DNA of 64,000 nucleotides from Flavobacteriaceae bacterium PS02338 (lineage in GTDB: Bacteria; Bacteroidota; Bacteroidia; Sphingobacteriales; Sphingobacteriaceae), in the NCBI GenBank assembly GCA_029959615.1, contig JASCOD010000006.1, positions 248,001 through 312,000 of the forward strand, in the 5' to 3' direction. Each line of letters opens with the position of its first letter. Position 1 is the first letter of the stretch. The translations under genes and the position numbers were made by a program. Positions 17,504 to 26,292 of the stretch are shown here, piece after piece. The notes beneath the pieces were generated by a model. It did no database searches, had not been told where the DNA came from, and saw nothing but the letters and a program-made list of their open reading frames with translations.

Positions 17504-20500
17504 TTAAAAATTGCAGCGTAAAGAAAGGTTATAGGTTCTGTTGTTTGGATATCCTCCAAGATCTACCCCGAATAGGGCAGGGTTGTCTCCATAACTATTC
17601 ATCTCTGGGTCGAAACCAGAATAATTGGTGAAAGTAAATAAGTTGTTTACACCTACTGCCACTCTCAATCTAGAAATAACAGCTGATTTTACAGGTACGT
17701 TATAACCTAAAGTTACGTTCTTAATTCTCACAAAACTGCCATCCTCTACAAATCTTCTGCTGAATAACAAGTTTCTGAAGAATTGGCGCATGATTTTTGG
17801 ACCAGTTGCGTTGCTATTGTCTTTTCCTTGTGCCCAGGCGCCATCAGACATTTCTTGAGTAATGTTTTTGTTGGTGCCTAAATTGGCATTAAATCTGGTA
17901 TTCATGTTAATGATGTCGTTACCCTGCACACCGTTTACAAATACGCTTAAATCAAATCTCTTGTACTTGAAATTATTGGTGAAACCAAAAGTGTAGTCAG
18001 GATTTACATCACCAATAAAAGTTCTATCGCTTTGCGACATTGTAGTGGGATCGCCATCTAGGTTTTTATACTTGATCTCTCCAATGGTACGTAAAATAAT
18101 GGCGTTGCCTTGACTGGTGTATTGTGGGTCGTTTCTCACTTCCGCCTCGTTATCATAGTATCCATCTTCTATGTAGCCATAAATTGCGCCAATTGGCTTG
18201 CCTACAGTTTGTATAAATGGGGCATCTCCGGTAGAAATATTACGGGCATATTGCTCGGTTACATCAGGACTTAAGCTCAAAATCTTATTCCTGTTAAATG
18301 ATATGTTGAAATTTGAACTCCATTCAAAATCCTTTGCTTTAACGACCGTTCCATTTAGAGAGATTTCTAAACCTTTGTTTTCGATAGAGCCTGAGTTTAC
18401 CAGTTTGGTTTTGAAGCCTGTTGATGATGGGATAGTTAGATTCTGTAAAAGATCATCAGTGATTTTTTTGTAAAGCTCTATATGGAAGTTAAGCCTGTTT
18501 TTAAACATGCCTAAGTCTAAGCCTAAATTGTAGGCGCTTGTAGTTTCCCACTTTAATTTCTCATTAGCCGGACCTGCAAATAGATCGTTAGCCAAACCAG
18601 TTTGTATAGCGCCACCAAATACGTAATTATATACACTAAGTTTTGCTAATGAGGCATACGATCCAATACCTTGATTTCCAGTTTTTCCATAGCTAAAGCG
18701 TAGTTTCAAATCGCTAATTAGCCTCACGTTTTTCATGAAATCTTCGTTAGAGATTTTCCAGGCAGCTGCCGCTGAAGGGAAGCCTGCCCATTTATTGTCT
18801 TTACCAAATTTACTTGAACCATCTTGACGATAAGATAAAGTTAGTAAATAACGGTCGTCGAAGCTGTAGTTGGCACGTCCTAAAAACGAAATCAAAGTAG
18901 ATTGATACCTGTTGGTTACTACTGGCATAATTACTTCGCCTGCAGCCAGGTTTTCATTTTGTAGGTTGTCGTTAGGGAAGGTTTTTGCTTCAGCTCTCTT
19001 ACTTTGGCCATTGGTGCGCTCAAAAGTGCTCGCTCCCATCAAATTAAGGCTGTGTTTTTCGATCTTCTTTTCGTAAGTAAGTATGCTTTCCGAAGTGATG
19101 TTATTCCACACATTATCGGCTTTCAAACCCCATCCTTTCATGGCAAAGCCTTCGTATACGGTTGTTGGGTAGTATTGATCTCTAGCACTATTTGAGTAGT
19201 TGAAACCCACATTCTGTCTAAATTTGAAGTCTTTTAAGAATTTTGCTTCTAAATAGTTAGAAGAAAAGATGTTTAAGCCTCTTACTTTATTCAGTACATC
19301 ATTTACATAAATAAAAGGGTTGGTGATGAATGCATCTCCTACGCCGTCGTAAGCAATAGGGTCAGAAATGGTAGAAGGGAAGGTTAAGGCCGAACGAATA
19401 ACTCCAGCACTAGCAGCATCAGATTTGTCTGTGCCAGTTTTTACGCCGTTAGTTAATGTGTTGGCTAATGAGGTGCTGGTTCCAATCTTAAAAGTTTTGC
19501 TAATATTTCTGCCTAAGTTTAAGCCTAAACCAAATCTGCTGTAATCAGAATTTTGAATAGTTCCTTCTTGATCTAGGTAATTAAATGTAATGCTATGTGT
19601 CCCAGCATCAGTACCGCCTGAAATATTTACCGAATAGTTTTGGTATAAGCCGCTGCGGAAAATCCTGTCCTGCCAATTGTTGTTATCTCCAATAAAGTCC
19701 TGCGGGCCTCTGTTGTAATAGGTTTGTCCCGGATTTGCTGGATCAGGAATTGTTTCGCCTCTATACGGTAAGGTGTAAGCTGTTCCAGTATATTTGTTTG
19801 AATTCGTGTAGGCTAAATTCTGATAAGCTGCATATTCTGAGGCGTCTAGCACGTCTATTTTTTTAGAAACTTGCGATGAGCCTACAATTAAATTCGCTTC
19901 AATTTTGTCTTTGCCACTTTTTCCTTTTCTAGTGGTAATTAAAACTACACCGTTTGCGCCACGAGAACCATAAATAGCAGTTGCCGACGCATCTTTTAGG
20001 ATATCAATGCTTTCAATGTCATCAGGATTGATGAACGACATCGCATTTAGTGTTTGTTTCTCATCGTCGCCAATGGACATGGGTGTTGAGCCAGAACTAG
20101 AGTTGTTAAATGGTACGCCGTCAATCACATAAAGTGGTTCTGTGCCCCCTAAAAAGGAGTTTGAACCTCTAATTCTGATGCTTAGGCCTGCTCCAGGAGC
20201 GCCGTCATTCTGCGTTACATTTACGCCTGCAATTTTGCCTTGCATAGCTTGTAGAATGTTGGTGGGCGCATCTCTAATAAATTCTTCTCTTTCTATTCTT
20301 GCTACAGAGCCTGTCAAATCCGATTTTTTAACTGTGCCGTAACCTACAATAACTACATCCGATAGTGTAGTACTAACAGGGTTTAGCCTAATGTTGAAGG
20401 TGGTTCTGCTTCCGATAGGAATTTCCTGTTGTTCCATGCCTAAGAATTTAAAAACAAGGGACTGACTGTTGGCTGTGGCTGTAAGACTAAAATTTCCATT

Positions 20501-20677
20501 TTCATCTGTAGTGGTAGCTATCTTCGAATTTTTAATGCTTACAGAAGTGCCGGGAAGAGGAGCGCCGCTTTCGTTAACTACCTTGCCTGATAGCTTTCTG
20601 TCTTGAGCAAAAAGCGGTGTGGTAGCAAGCAAACATACAAGCACTGCCAATAAATTAGTGGTTAGTTTATTCAGCAT
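17504..20677 (-). CDS. SusC/RagA-family TonB-dependent outer-membrane transporter of the mannan locus
   Basis: A 1057-residue outer-membrane porin. Signal peptide 1-24 is followed by a CarboxypepD-regulatory-like domain (about 28-105, KLSGKVVNESGAPLPGTSVS), then the SusC marker SDVVIVGYGTVKKSDLTGSV. The plug (about 120-250) contains GANGVVLITTRKG, and the barrel ends in an aromatic residue (RCNF). There is no extra sigma/anti-sigma signalling N-terminal domain. It imports oligosaccharides captured by SusD, powered by TonB. It is the first gene of the seven-gene operon 20677 to 9328, divergent from an AraC-type regulator. Confidence 0.96.
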   Translation of the reverse strand: MLNKLTTNLLAVLVCLLATTPLFAQDRKLSGKVVNESGAPLPGTSVSIKNSKIATTTDENGNFSLTATANSQSLVFKFLGMEQQEIPIGSRTTFNIRLNPVSTTLSDVVIVGYGTVKKSDLTGSVARIEREEFIRDAPTNILQAMQGKIAGVNVTQNDGAPGAGLSIRIRGSNSFLGGTEPLYVIDGVPFNNSSSGSTPMSIGDDEKQTLNAMSFINPDDIESIDILKDASATAIYGSRGANGVVLITTRKGKSGKDKIEANLIVGSSQVSKKIDVLDASEYAAYQNLAYTNSNKYTGTAYTLPYRGETIPDPANPGQTYYNRGPQDFIGDNNNWQDRIFRSGLYQNYSVNISGGTDAGTHSITFNYLDQEGTIQNSDYSRFGLGLNLGRNISKTFKIGTSTSLANTLTNGVKTGTDKSDAASAGVIRSALTFPSTISDPIAYDGVGDAFITNPFIYVNDVLNKVRGLNIFSSNYLEAKFLKDFKFRQNVGFNYSNSARDQYYPTTVYEGFAMKGWGLKADNVWNNITSESILTYEKKIEKHSLNLMGASTFERTNGQSKRAEAKTFPNDNLQNENLAAGEVIMPVVTNRYQSTLISFLGRANYSFDDRYLLTLSYRQDGSSKFGKDNKWAGFPSAAAAWKISNEDFMKNVRLISDLKLRFSYGKTGNQGIGSYASLAKLSVYNYVFGGAIQTGLANDLFAGPANEKLKWETTSAYNLGLDLGMFKNRLNFHIELYKKITDDLLQNLTIPSSTGFKTKLVNSGSIENKGLEISLNGTVVKAKDFEWSSNFNISFNRNKILSLSPDVTEQYARNISTGDAPFIQTVGKPIGAIYGYIEDGYYDNEAEVRNDPQYTSQGNAIILRTIGEIKYKNLDGDPTTMSQSDRTFIGDVNPDYTFGFTNNFKYKRFDLSVFVNGVQGNDIINMNTRFNANLGTNKNITQEMSDGAWAQGKDNSNATGPKIMRQFFRNLLFSRRFVEDGSFVRIKNVTLGYNVPVKSAVISRLRVAVGVNNLFTFTNYSGFDPEMNSYGDNPALFGVDLGGYPNNRTYNLSLRCNF

Positions 20678-20699
20678 AAGTATTTTATTTGGTTAATGT

Positions 20700-20707
20700 C
20701 AAAAGTA
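20700..20707 (-). promoter_or_regulatory. Candidate -7 promoter element of the susC operon
   Basis: On the minus strand it reads TACTTTTG, a match to TAnnTTTG, 22 nt before the SusC start codon. No clear -33 TTG lies at standard spacing, which fits an activator-dependent promoter controlled by the divergent AraC protein. Low-certainty call from one element and position. Confidence 0.35.
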
Positions 20708-20823
20708 GTAGCGAATGTCATCTTTAAGATAATACTATTTTATCTATTTGTTGTATTTTTAATTCATTAATGCCTGTTTTAAATCTAATAAGTTGGTTTT
20801 GGTATTTGTAATTACCTTTTTTA

Positions 20824-20855
20824 TTGGTAAATAGTGTTTGTCTGATCTATATTTG
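20824..20855 (+). promoter_or_regulatory. Candidate promoter of the AraC regulator
   Basis: TTG at 20824-20826 and TATATTTG at 20848-20855 are separated by 21 nt, within the Bacteroidota -33/-7 spacing. The start codon of the araC-type gene is at 20905, giving a leader of roughly 40 nt that contains the direct repeats at 20857-20891. Confidence 0.45.
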
Positions 20856-20856
20856 C

Positions 20857-20891
20857 TGTTGATATTATTTTATCCTTATTGTTGATATTAT
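20857..20891. promoter_or_regulatory. Paired 12-bp direct repeats, candidate AraC-family operator
   Basis: TGTTGATATTAT occurs at 20857-20868 and again at 20880-20891, start-to-start distance 23 bp, i.e. about two helical turns. AraC-family proteins typically bind paired direct half-sites with about this spacing. The site lies in the 227-bp spacer between divergent araC and susC, just upstream of the regulator's start codon, so it may mediate autoregulation or control of the mannan operon. Confidence 0.5.
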
Positions 20892-20904
20892 ATTCACATT
20901 TATT

Positions 20905-21780
20905 ATGAGTTCAAGTATTATCAAAGAGATTACACCACTCACTAATAGTGATTGTTTCACTATTTTTGAGAGAAGAAAGCAGGACTTTGATTTTCCGCTG
21001 CATTACCATGAAGAAATGGAACTTAATTTCATTTCTAATGCCAGTGGTGCACGTCGAGTGGTAGGTGATCACATCGAAGAAATAGGGGATATCGAACTTG
21101 TACTAATTGGTTCTAACCTGCCGCATGTTTGGGAAACGTATAAGGTAGGAGGGAAAGAAATACACGAGGTGACTATTCAATTCCATAAAGATTTGTTCGA
21201 CGACAAGTTTCTTCGACGTAATCAGTTGCGGGTAATTAGAGAGATGTTTGAGAAAGCAAAATGTGGGATCCTTTTTTCTAACGAAACTGCCAAAACAATT
21301 GGACCTAGACTGGTTAAGCTAAATAAACAGCACGGCTTCGACTCTGTGCTAGAGCTCATGTCAATCCTGCATGATCTATCCACTTCACGTAATATGCGCA
21401 CGCTTTCCGACTCAACTTTTAGTCAGGTAGAGTTCTCTTACACCAGCCGAAGGGTAGAAAAGGTGATGGAATATATCAACTTGAATTTTGATAAGCAGGT
21501 TTCATTGGCCGAAGTAGCTCGTATCGCCAATATGACCGAAGTTTCGTTTAGCCGTTTTTTTAAGAACAGAACAGGAATTAGTTTTATTGATAGCTTAATA
21601 GAAATACGCTTAGGGCATGCTTCTAGGAAATTGATAGATACCACTGAGACCGTTTCTGAAGTGGCTTACAACTGTGGTTTTAATAATATTTCCAATTTCA
21701 ATCGCATATTTAAAAAGAAGAAGGGATGTACACCGAAAGAGTTTAGAGATAACCTATCGGGACATCGTATTTTCGTTTAA
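20905..21780 (+). CDS. AraC-family transcriptional regulator of the mannan locus
   Basis: A 291-residue protein. The N-terminal cupin-like sensing domain (about 1-150) contains FPLHYHEEMELNFI and 'LIGSNLPHVWETY'. The C-terminal AraC DNA-binding domain (about 185-285) has both helix-turn-helix units: QVSLAEVARIANMTEVSFSR and 'TVSEVAYNCGFNNISNFNRI', ending KKKGCTPKEFR. Divergent placement from susC suggests it senses a mannan-derived sugar (mannobiose, mannose or glucose product) in the cytoplasm and activates the operon. Many Bacteroidota PULs use hybrid two-component or SusR regulators instead, so this is a one-component variant. Confidence 0.9.
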   Translation: MSSSIIKEITPLTNSDCFTIFERRKQDFDFPLHYHEEMELNFISNASGARRVVGDHIEEIGDIELVLIGSNLPHVWETYKVGGKEIHEVTIQFHKDLFDDKFLRRNQLRVIREMFEKAKCGILFSNETAKTIGPRLVKLNKQHGFDSVLELMSILHDLSTSRNMRTLSDSTFSQVEFSYTSRRVEKVMEYINLNFDKQVSLAEVARIANMTEVSFSRFFKNRTGISFIDSLIEIRLGHASRKLIDTTETVSEVAYNCGFNNISNFNRIFKKKKGCTPKEFRDNLSGHRIFV

Positions 21781-21913
21781 TCTAGATATTACTTTGCTTA
21801 AGCTGTTTGTGTCATATTAAGCTTTACGAAAAATCGGAACAAGTAGTCGAAACACTATTTAGTCATTGGGCACTCAGAAAAAAAATAATTCAAACCAAAC
21901 CAACTATAAACAC

Positions 21914-22981
21914 ATGAAACAATTATTTTGGCTGTTTTTAACATTGCTTACTCTTCATGCTTCTGCTAAAGAAACTAAGTTTTATGAAGCTAATCATCCT
22001 TTTGTACAATATACAGGCAGGTTCGATTATACCAACCCGGTAAAACCAAAAGTTTGGGCTTCTGGAGCCTATGCGCAAATTAAATTTAAAGGCACATCTT
22101 GTTCACTACGTATTAATGATGAAATGTTGTGGGGCAAAGTGCTCAACTATCTTGAAATTAAAGTCGATGATAAACCTGCTTATAGAATTAGACTTACGGG
22201 TAAGGAAAACGAGATTGTTTTAGCTAAGGAATTGCCAGAAGGAGTGCATACCATACTTATTTGCAAAAACTCTGAAGCAGAAAACGGCTATATCGAATTT
22301 ATAGGGTTTAACTGTGATGAATTGCTGGAACCCGATCCTAAGCCTGCTAGAAAATTAGAGTTTATCGGAGATTCGATTACCTGTGGTGCGGGTAGTGATG
22401 AAAGTGAAGTGAAATGTGAAACTCCAGGTGCTTCGTGGCACGATCAGCATAATGCCTATTTCGCGTATGGGCCCACCACAGCGAGAGCTTTGAAGGCACA
22501 ATGGCATCTTTCATCTGTCTCTGGAATTGGTTTAATGCATAGTTGCTGCGATAAAAAGATTGTGATGCCGCAAGTTTTCGATAAAGTAAGTTTGGCTAAA
22601 GATAGTATTGCTTGGGATTTTAAACGCTATCAGCCCGATGTGGTAACCGTATGCTTGGGGCAAAACGATGGAATACAAGATTCGGTAAAGTTTACCACGG
22701 CTTATGTTGCTTTTGTAAAACAATTACGGGGGTATTACCCTAAGGCAAAATTGGTATTGTTAAGTAGTCCTATGGCCAGCGAAAAACTAAAAGCCACACT
22801 GGTCAAATACATTGACGCTGTTACGTCGAAACTTCGTAAAGACGGAGAGAAAAATATCGGTAGTTATTTCTTTAATAAGCAGTCTCGAAGTGGATGTGGT
22901 AGTCATCCTTCTTTAGCAGAGCACCAACAAATAGCCGAAGAACTTACCGCTTATCTTCAAAAGGAGATGAAATGGAATTGA
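21914..22981 (+). CDS. CE2-type SGNH/GDSL acetylesterase, exported
   Basis: A 355-residue protein. The ATG at 21914 is chosen over an in-frame TTG at 21866 because it begins a clean signal peptide (MKQLFWLFLTLLTLHASAKE). An N-terminal beta-sandwich (about 25-135) precedes the SGNH domain: FIGDSITCGAG (S154 nucleophile), GQNDG (N251), and SGCGSHPSLAEH (H331). This two-domain order is that of carbohydrate esterase family 2, which removes acetyl groups from mannan or xylan, often at O-6. Next to the mannan operon it probably deacetylates (gluco)mannan oligosaccharides in the periplasm or outside. Confidence 0.85.
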   Translation: MKQLFWLFLTLLTLHASAKETKFYEANHPFVQYTGRFDYTNPVKPKVWASGAYAQIKFKGTSCSLRINDEMLWGKVLNYLEIKVDDKPAYRIRLTGKENEIVLAKELPEGVHTILICKNSEAENGYIEFIGFNCDELLEPDPKPARKLEFIGDSITCGAGSDESEVKCETPGASWHDQHNAYFAYGPTTARALKAQWHLSSVSGIGLMHSCCDKKIVMPQVFDKVSLAKDSIAWDFKRYQPDVVTVCLGQNDGIQDSVKFTTAYVAFVKQLRGYYPKAKLVLLSSPMASEKLKATLVKYIDAVTSKLRKDGEKNIGSYFFNKQSRSGCGSHPSLAEHQQIAEELTAYLQKEMKWN

Positions 22982-23051
22982 CGAAGATAAATTAACCTAA
23001 AAACAACGCAGATTTTATAGAGCTTTTGGTTGTAATTGCTATCTTCACTCT

Positions 23052-23402
23052 ATGAAAAAAATTATAGTAACTTTTCTGCTTTGCGCTACTTTTTTTGCTG
23101 CAAAAAGTCAAAATACAGTTTCTGTTAAAGATGTAGTTAATCACGTAGGTAAAGAAGTTACACTTTGCGACTCGGTGTACAGCGCACGTTCGCTAGAAAA
23201 TCTAAGCTTACTTAATCTCGGGGGTAAATTTCCGAAGGAAGTGATTACGGTAGTTGTTTTTAAAGCAGATAAAGCCAAGTTTGAGAAAGATCCTGTGGCG
23301 CTTTTTGAAAATAAACGTATTTGTGTAACAGGTAAGGTTACTTTGTATAAGGAAAAATTACAAATTGTAGTTAACGACCCTAAGCAGCTGAAGGAAAATT
23401 AA
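23052..23402 (+). CDS. Small exported OB-fold-like protein
   Basis: A 116-residue protein with a signal peptide (MKKIIVTFLLCATFFAAKSQ). The mature part has a short beta-rich domain: 'VKDVVNHVGKEVTLCDSVYS', a hydrophobic 'EVITVVVFKAD' strand, then 'KRICVTGKVTLYKEKLQIVV'. This strand pattern resembles the OB-fold proteins common in Bacteroidota as periplasmic orphans. Function unknown. It lies 70 nt after the esterase on the same strand and converges on a DMT transporter, with 10 nt between stops. Confidence 0.75.
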   Translation: MKKIIVTFLLCATFFAAKSQNTVSVKDVVNHVGKEVTLCDSVYSARSLENLSLLNLGGKFPKEVITVVVFKADKAKFEKDPVALFENKRICVTGKVTLYKEKLQIVVNDPKQLKEN

Positions 23403-23412
23403 CGGCGGTTGT

Positions 23413-24306
23413 TTAGGTTTGTGAGCTTTTCATTCGTTGGACGATGTAAAGTCCGATAACGACTAATATTACGCCACCTAAAGTATACCAAGTAAGTGGT
23501 TCCTTCATCAATACCGAGGCGATAGCAAACCCAGCTATTGGACATAAAAACAACCAAGCAGAAGCTTTGGTAGGATTGTCGCGTAGCAAGCTCATCCATG
23601 CCAGTGAAGCAATGATTGATGCCGGTATGGCCAACCAAACTACAGCACCTACAAAACCTAAATCAAAAATATTGGCTGTTGGTTGGTAGAAGTAAAAGGC
23701 AAAAGGTAATAAGTATAGGCATCCAAAAAGGGTTTGCCAACCGTTAATGGTTAAAATGTGCATGCCGTTCCAATCTTGTCTAGAGAAATAGATGGCGCCA
23801 ATAGAGTAAGAAATATTACTTAAAAGGAGCAAGGCTAAGCCTAAAGCACTGGCATGGCTTCCTCCCAATAGAGGGTAAGCTGCTATTAACATACCTGTCA
23901 TGCATAGCACAAAGCTAATTACAGTGACTAATCTTAACGGTTTGCGAAACCACAAGGTGCTGATCAGCATAATCAATACCGGATTGATGGCAATGAACAA
24001 AGAGCCTAATCCAGCAGAAACTTCTTTCATGGCCACTACATATAAGCCCAAGTATAATCCTACATTGAAAAAGCCATAGATGGCTATTTTTTTCCAGGCT
24101 TTTATGCTTGGCGGAAGCGGTTGTTTCATTGCCAGATGAGTAATGCCTAGCATTAACGAAGAGGCTAATATAAACCTAGGAATAGATAATACGAGTGGCT
24201 GTACAGAATGCAGGCCAATTTTAGTAGCCGATGATGCAGAAGCCCATAAAATTACAAAGGTTATTCCTGATAAGAAATTAAGCAGTGGTTTGTTAGGACT
24301 GCTCAT
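23413..24306 (-). CDS. DMT-superfamily EamA transporter
   Basis: A 297-residue membrane protein with ten hydrophobic segments arranged as two EamA repeats (about 8-140 and 150-290). Typical features are the start 'FLSGITFVILWASASSATKIGLHSVQPLVLS', internal 'AGLGSLFIAINPVLIMLIS' and second-repeat 'WLAIPASIIASLAWMSLLRDNPTKASAWLFLCP'. The family exports amino acids, metabolites or drugs; substrate cannot be told. Monocistronic as far as visible. Confidence 0.88.
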   Translation of the reverse strand: MSSPNKPLLNFLSGITFVILWASASSATKIGLHSVQPLVLSIPRFILASSLMLGITHLAMKQPLPPSIKAWKKIAIYGFFNVGLYLGLYVVAMKEVSAGLGSLFIAINPVLIMLISTLWFRKPLRLVTVISFVLCMTGMLIAAYPLLGGSHASALGLALLLLSNISYSIGAIYFSRQDWNGMHILTINGWQTLFGCLYLLPFAFYFYQPTANIFDLGFVGAVVWLAIPASIIASLAWMSLLRDNPTKASAWLFLCPIAGFAIASVLMKEPLTWYTLGGVILVVIGLYIVQRMKSSQT

Positions 24307-24400
24307 GCTTAAGTGCTTTTTTTTGGTGTAACATGCGTTTCAATTAACGCAAAGCTACTGATTTAGTTAGGTAGATAAGTTTTTCTTCTGTCTGTTTTAT

Positions 24401-24434
24401 AAAAAAAGCGCAACTCATGAGTTGCGCTTTTTTT
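24401..24434 (-). terminator. Rho-independent terminator of the 124-residue lipoprotein gene
   Basis: AGCGCAACTC / GAGTTGCGCT arms with central AT pairs form a perfect hairpin flanked by A7 on the left and T7 on the right. It can work in both directions; it lies 15 nt past the stop of the minus-strand lipoprotein gene. Confidence 0.85.
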
Positions 24435-24449
24435 ATAAGTTAATCAAGA

Positions 24450-24824
24450 TTAGCGTGTGCAGTTGGCAGTCCAAACGGCACCATCTTTAGTAAATGCTAT
24501 TTTCAGCGTGCTCGCGCTAATTCTGATGTACTTGCTTTCATCGCTACCTACCGAAATGGCTTCATTTTCATCCGTCTTGAATTCAATTCCGTTTAAATCT
24601 GGAATACCATCAGAGAACTTAAAATCGTAATTATTGCCGGTTTTTACTACAGTTACTTTGCCAGTTTCGGTACTTATGGATGTGCTGCCACTGTTATAGC
24701 TAATTGTCCCATTGTAAGTTCCTACAAACAGGTCATTGTCTGCCGGGTCGTCATCTTTGCTACAAGCTAAAAAGAAGAGAGGTATTATTAATAAGATGGC
24801 TAAAAATTTAAATTGAGTTTTCAT
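24450..24824 (-). CDS. Small lipoprotein, unknown function
   Basis: A 124-residue protein with lipobox LFFLAC (C21) and an acidic spacer SKDDDPADND. A small all-beta domain follows (FVGTYNGTISYNSGSTSIST, VTVVKTGNNYDFKFSDGI, YIRISASTLKIAFTKDG). The layout resembles lipocalin-like or META-like periplasmic lipoproteins frequent in Bacteroidota. It stands alone, with a strong terminator behind it. No function can be assigned. Confidence 0.8.
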   Translation of the reverse strand: MKTQFKFLAILLIIPLFFLACSKDDDPADNDLFVGTYNGTISYNSGSTSISTETGKVTVVKTGNNYDFKFSDGIPDLNGIEFKTDENEAISVGSDESKYIRISASTLKIAFTKDGAVWTANCTR

Positions 24825-24977
24825 GATGTTCTATTCTAAATGTTATTGGGTTAACATCTTCAGGACAAAAATGGTTTCGTGTTTTAGCCGAAAGCGTATT
24901 TAACGCATAGGTAGGTAAGTATAAAGCCAAAATGGCCAACCTATCAAAATAACATACGTGGAAAGCAATTTTTTTGC

Positions 24978-26177
24978 CTAAATATGAGGTATTCTTACCT
25001 TAAAGTGAGTGCCTTTTCCTAAAACAGATTCGATGGACATTTCTCCATGTAGATCACTCAGAAGCTTTTTAACGCAAGGTAGTCCAAAGCCATAACCCTT
25101 TTCTCCGATCGTACCATCGCTGCTCTCTGCTGTTCCTTTCAAGATTTCATTAATGGCTTCTTCGTTCATTCCTGTGCCGTTGTCCTGTACTTCAAGCAAT
25201 AGTGTTTTTTTGTCTGTCTCAAGAATTAAATCTAGAGAAACTTTAATGTCACCTCCATTGGGAGTGAATTTAATGGCATTAGAAATTAAATTCCCACTAA
25301 TCTGCAGTAGTTTATCTTTTTTTATTTGAATAGTGTCGAAAGCAATATTAGCTTGTATATCTAGCTTTATTTGTTTGTTGAAGGCCTGTGGCTGATACAG
25401 TTTCTCTAGCTTTTCTTTAAAAATGCTGAGGCTAAAAAATTCATTAGATCTTACAACGGTTTTAAGCGAGCTTTTTAATATTTCATCAGCTAAATCTAGT
25501 ACCGACTGTCCGCTTTTGCCCATCATGCCCACAATATCATGTAGCTCGTTACTAGGATAGTTTTCTTTGTCTGAGCTAATCATGTCAGCCAGCCCTACGA
25601 TTCCTGCAATAGGCCCACGTATGTCATGCGCTACTTTTTTATAGGTGTCGTTTTGATTGTTGAGCTGTTTCTCTAAGGTTTTAATCGCATTAGAGTCATT
25701 AATCCTGCAAATAACCTGACGTGCTATTATCTTTAACTGGTCAATTTTTTCTTCCGAAAGCTTATGATGCTGTTTATCTAGAACGCAGAGTGAACCAATA
25801 TTTAAGCCATTGCTAGATTTTAGAGGAATTCCGAGATAGTATTTAAGGTTCATTGGTTCATCAATAAATCCCTTTTCGGTAAAACGAGCATCCTTAGAAA
25901 GATCTTCAATCTCCAAATGGTCTTCTTCCATCAATGTAAACTGACAGATGGTATCGTCGATAGGCGTTTGATAGACATCCAGTCCAAATCTTGAGATGAT
26001 CCATTGCGTATACGAGTCAATAAAAGAAATGAGCGATATTTCTGTGCCAGTAATTTTAGCGGCTAAAAAGCTTAAATCTTTAAAGGTGTTATCTAAACTG
26101 GTATAATCTAAATCAAGCTCAAAAAGGCTTGACAATCTTTCCATTTCGTTGGAGGGTATGGTACGAGTAGTTTGCAC
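24978..26177 (-). CDS. Cytosolic GAF-domain sensor histidine kinase
   Basis: A 399-residue kinase with no membrane segment. A GAF domain (about 25-160) contains ISLISFIDSYTQWIISRFGL, 'TICQFTLMEEDHLEIEDLSKD' and 'YYLGIPLKSSNGLNIGSLCVLD'. The H-box is KVAHDIRGPIAG (H184), followed by N-box NLISNAIKF, G1 DNGTGM and G2 GYGFGLPCVKKL. The GAF core resembles those of Bacteroidota and cyanobacterial sensors that read cytoplasmic redox or small ligands, but no cofactor cysteine can be assigned. No response regulator lies beside it, so it is an orphan kinase, divergently transcribed from the YchJ-like gene. Confidence 0.9.
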   Translation of the reverse strand: MQTTRTIPSNEMERLSSLFELDLDYTSLDNTFKDLSFLAAKITGTEISLISFIDSYTQWIISRFGLDVYQTPIDDTICQFTLMEEDHLEIEDLSKDARFTEKGFIDEPMNLKYYLGIPLKSSNGLNIGSLCVLDKQHHKLSEEKIDQLKIIARQVICRINDSNAIKTLEKQLNNQNDTYKKVAHDIRGPIAGIVGLADMISSDKENYPSNELHDIVGMMGKSGQSVLDLADEILKSSLKTVVRSNEFFSLSIFKEKLEKLYQPQAFNKQIKLDIQANIAFDTIQIKKDKLLQISGNLISNAIKFTPNGGDIKVSLDLILETDKKTLLLEVQDNGTGMNEEAINEILKGTAESSDGTIGEKGYGFGLPCVKKLLSDLHGEMSIESVLGKGTHFKVRIPHI

Positions 26178-26208
26178 GGATTGATTATTTAAATTTCGTT
26201 AGCCTTTA

Positions 26209-26238
26209 CAAAAATAAACTTAGTGTCGAAAAACACAA
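26209..26238 (-). promoter_or_regulatory. Promoter of the GAF histidine kinase
   Basis: On the minus strand TTG (26238-26236) is followed 19 nt later by TATTTTTG (26216-26209), a good match to Bacteroidota -33/-7 spacing. The start codon is 31 nt downstream. Confidence 0.55.
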
Positions 26239-26268
26239 CTTTTAGAAGAGCTAATTTCTTTTTTAACG

Positions 26269-26276
26269 TATTTTTG
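26269..26276 (+). promoter_or_regulatory. Candidate -7 element of the YchJ-like gene
   Basis: TATTTTTG matches TAnnTTTG and ends 16 nt before the ATG at 26293. It diverges from the kinase promoter at 26209-26238. No clear -33 element. Confidence 0.4.
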
Positions 26277-26292
26277 ACCTTTTATTGATATC

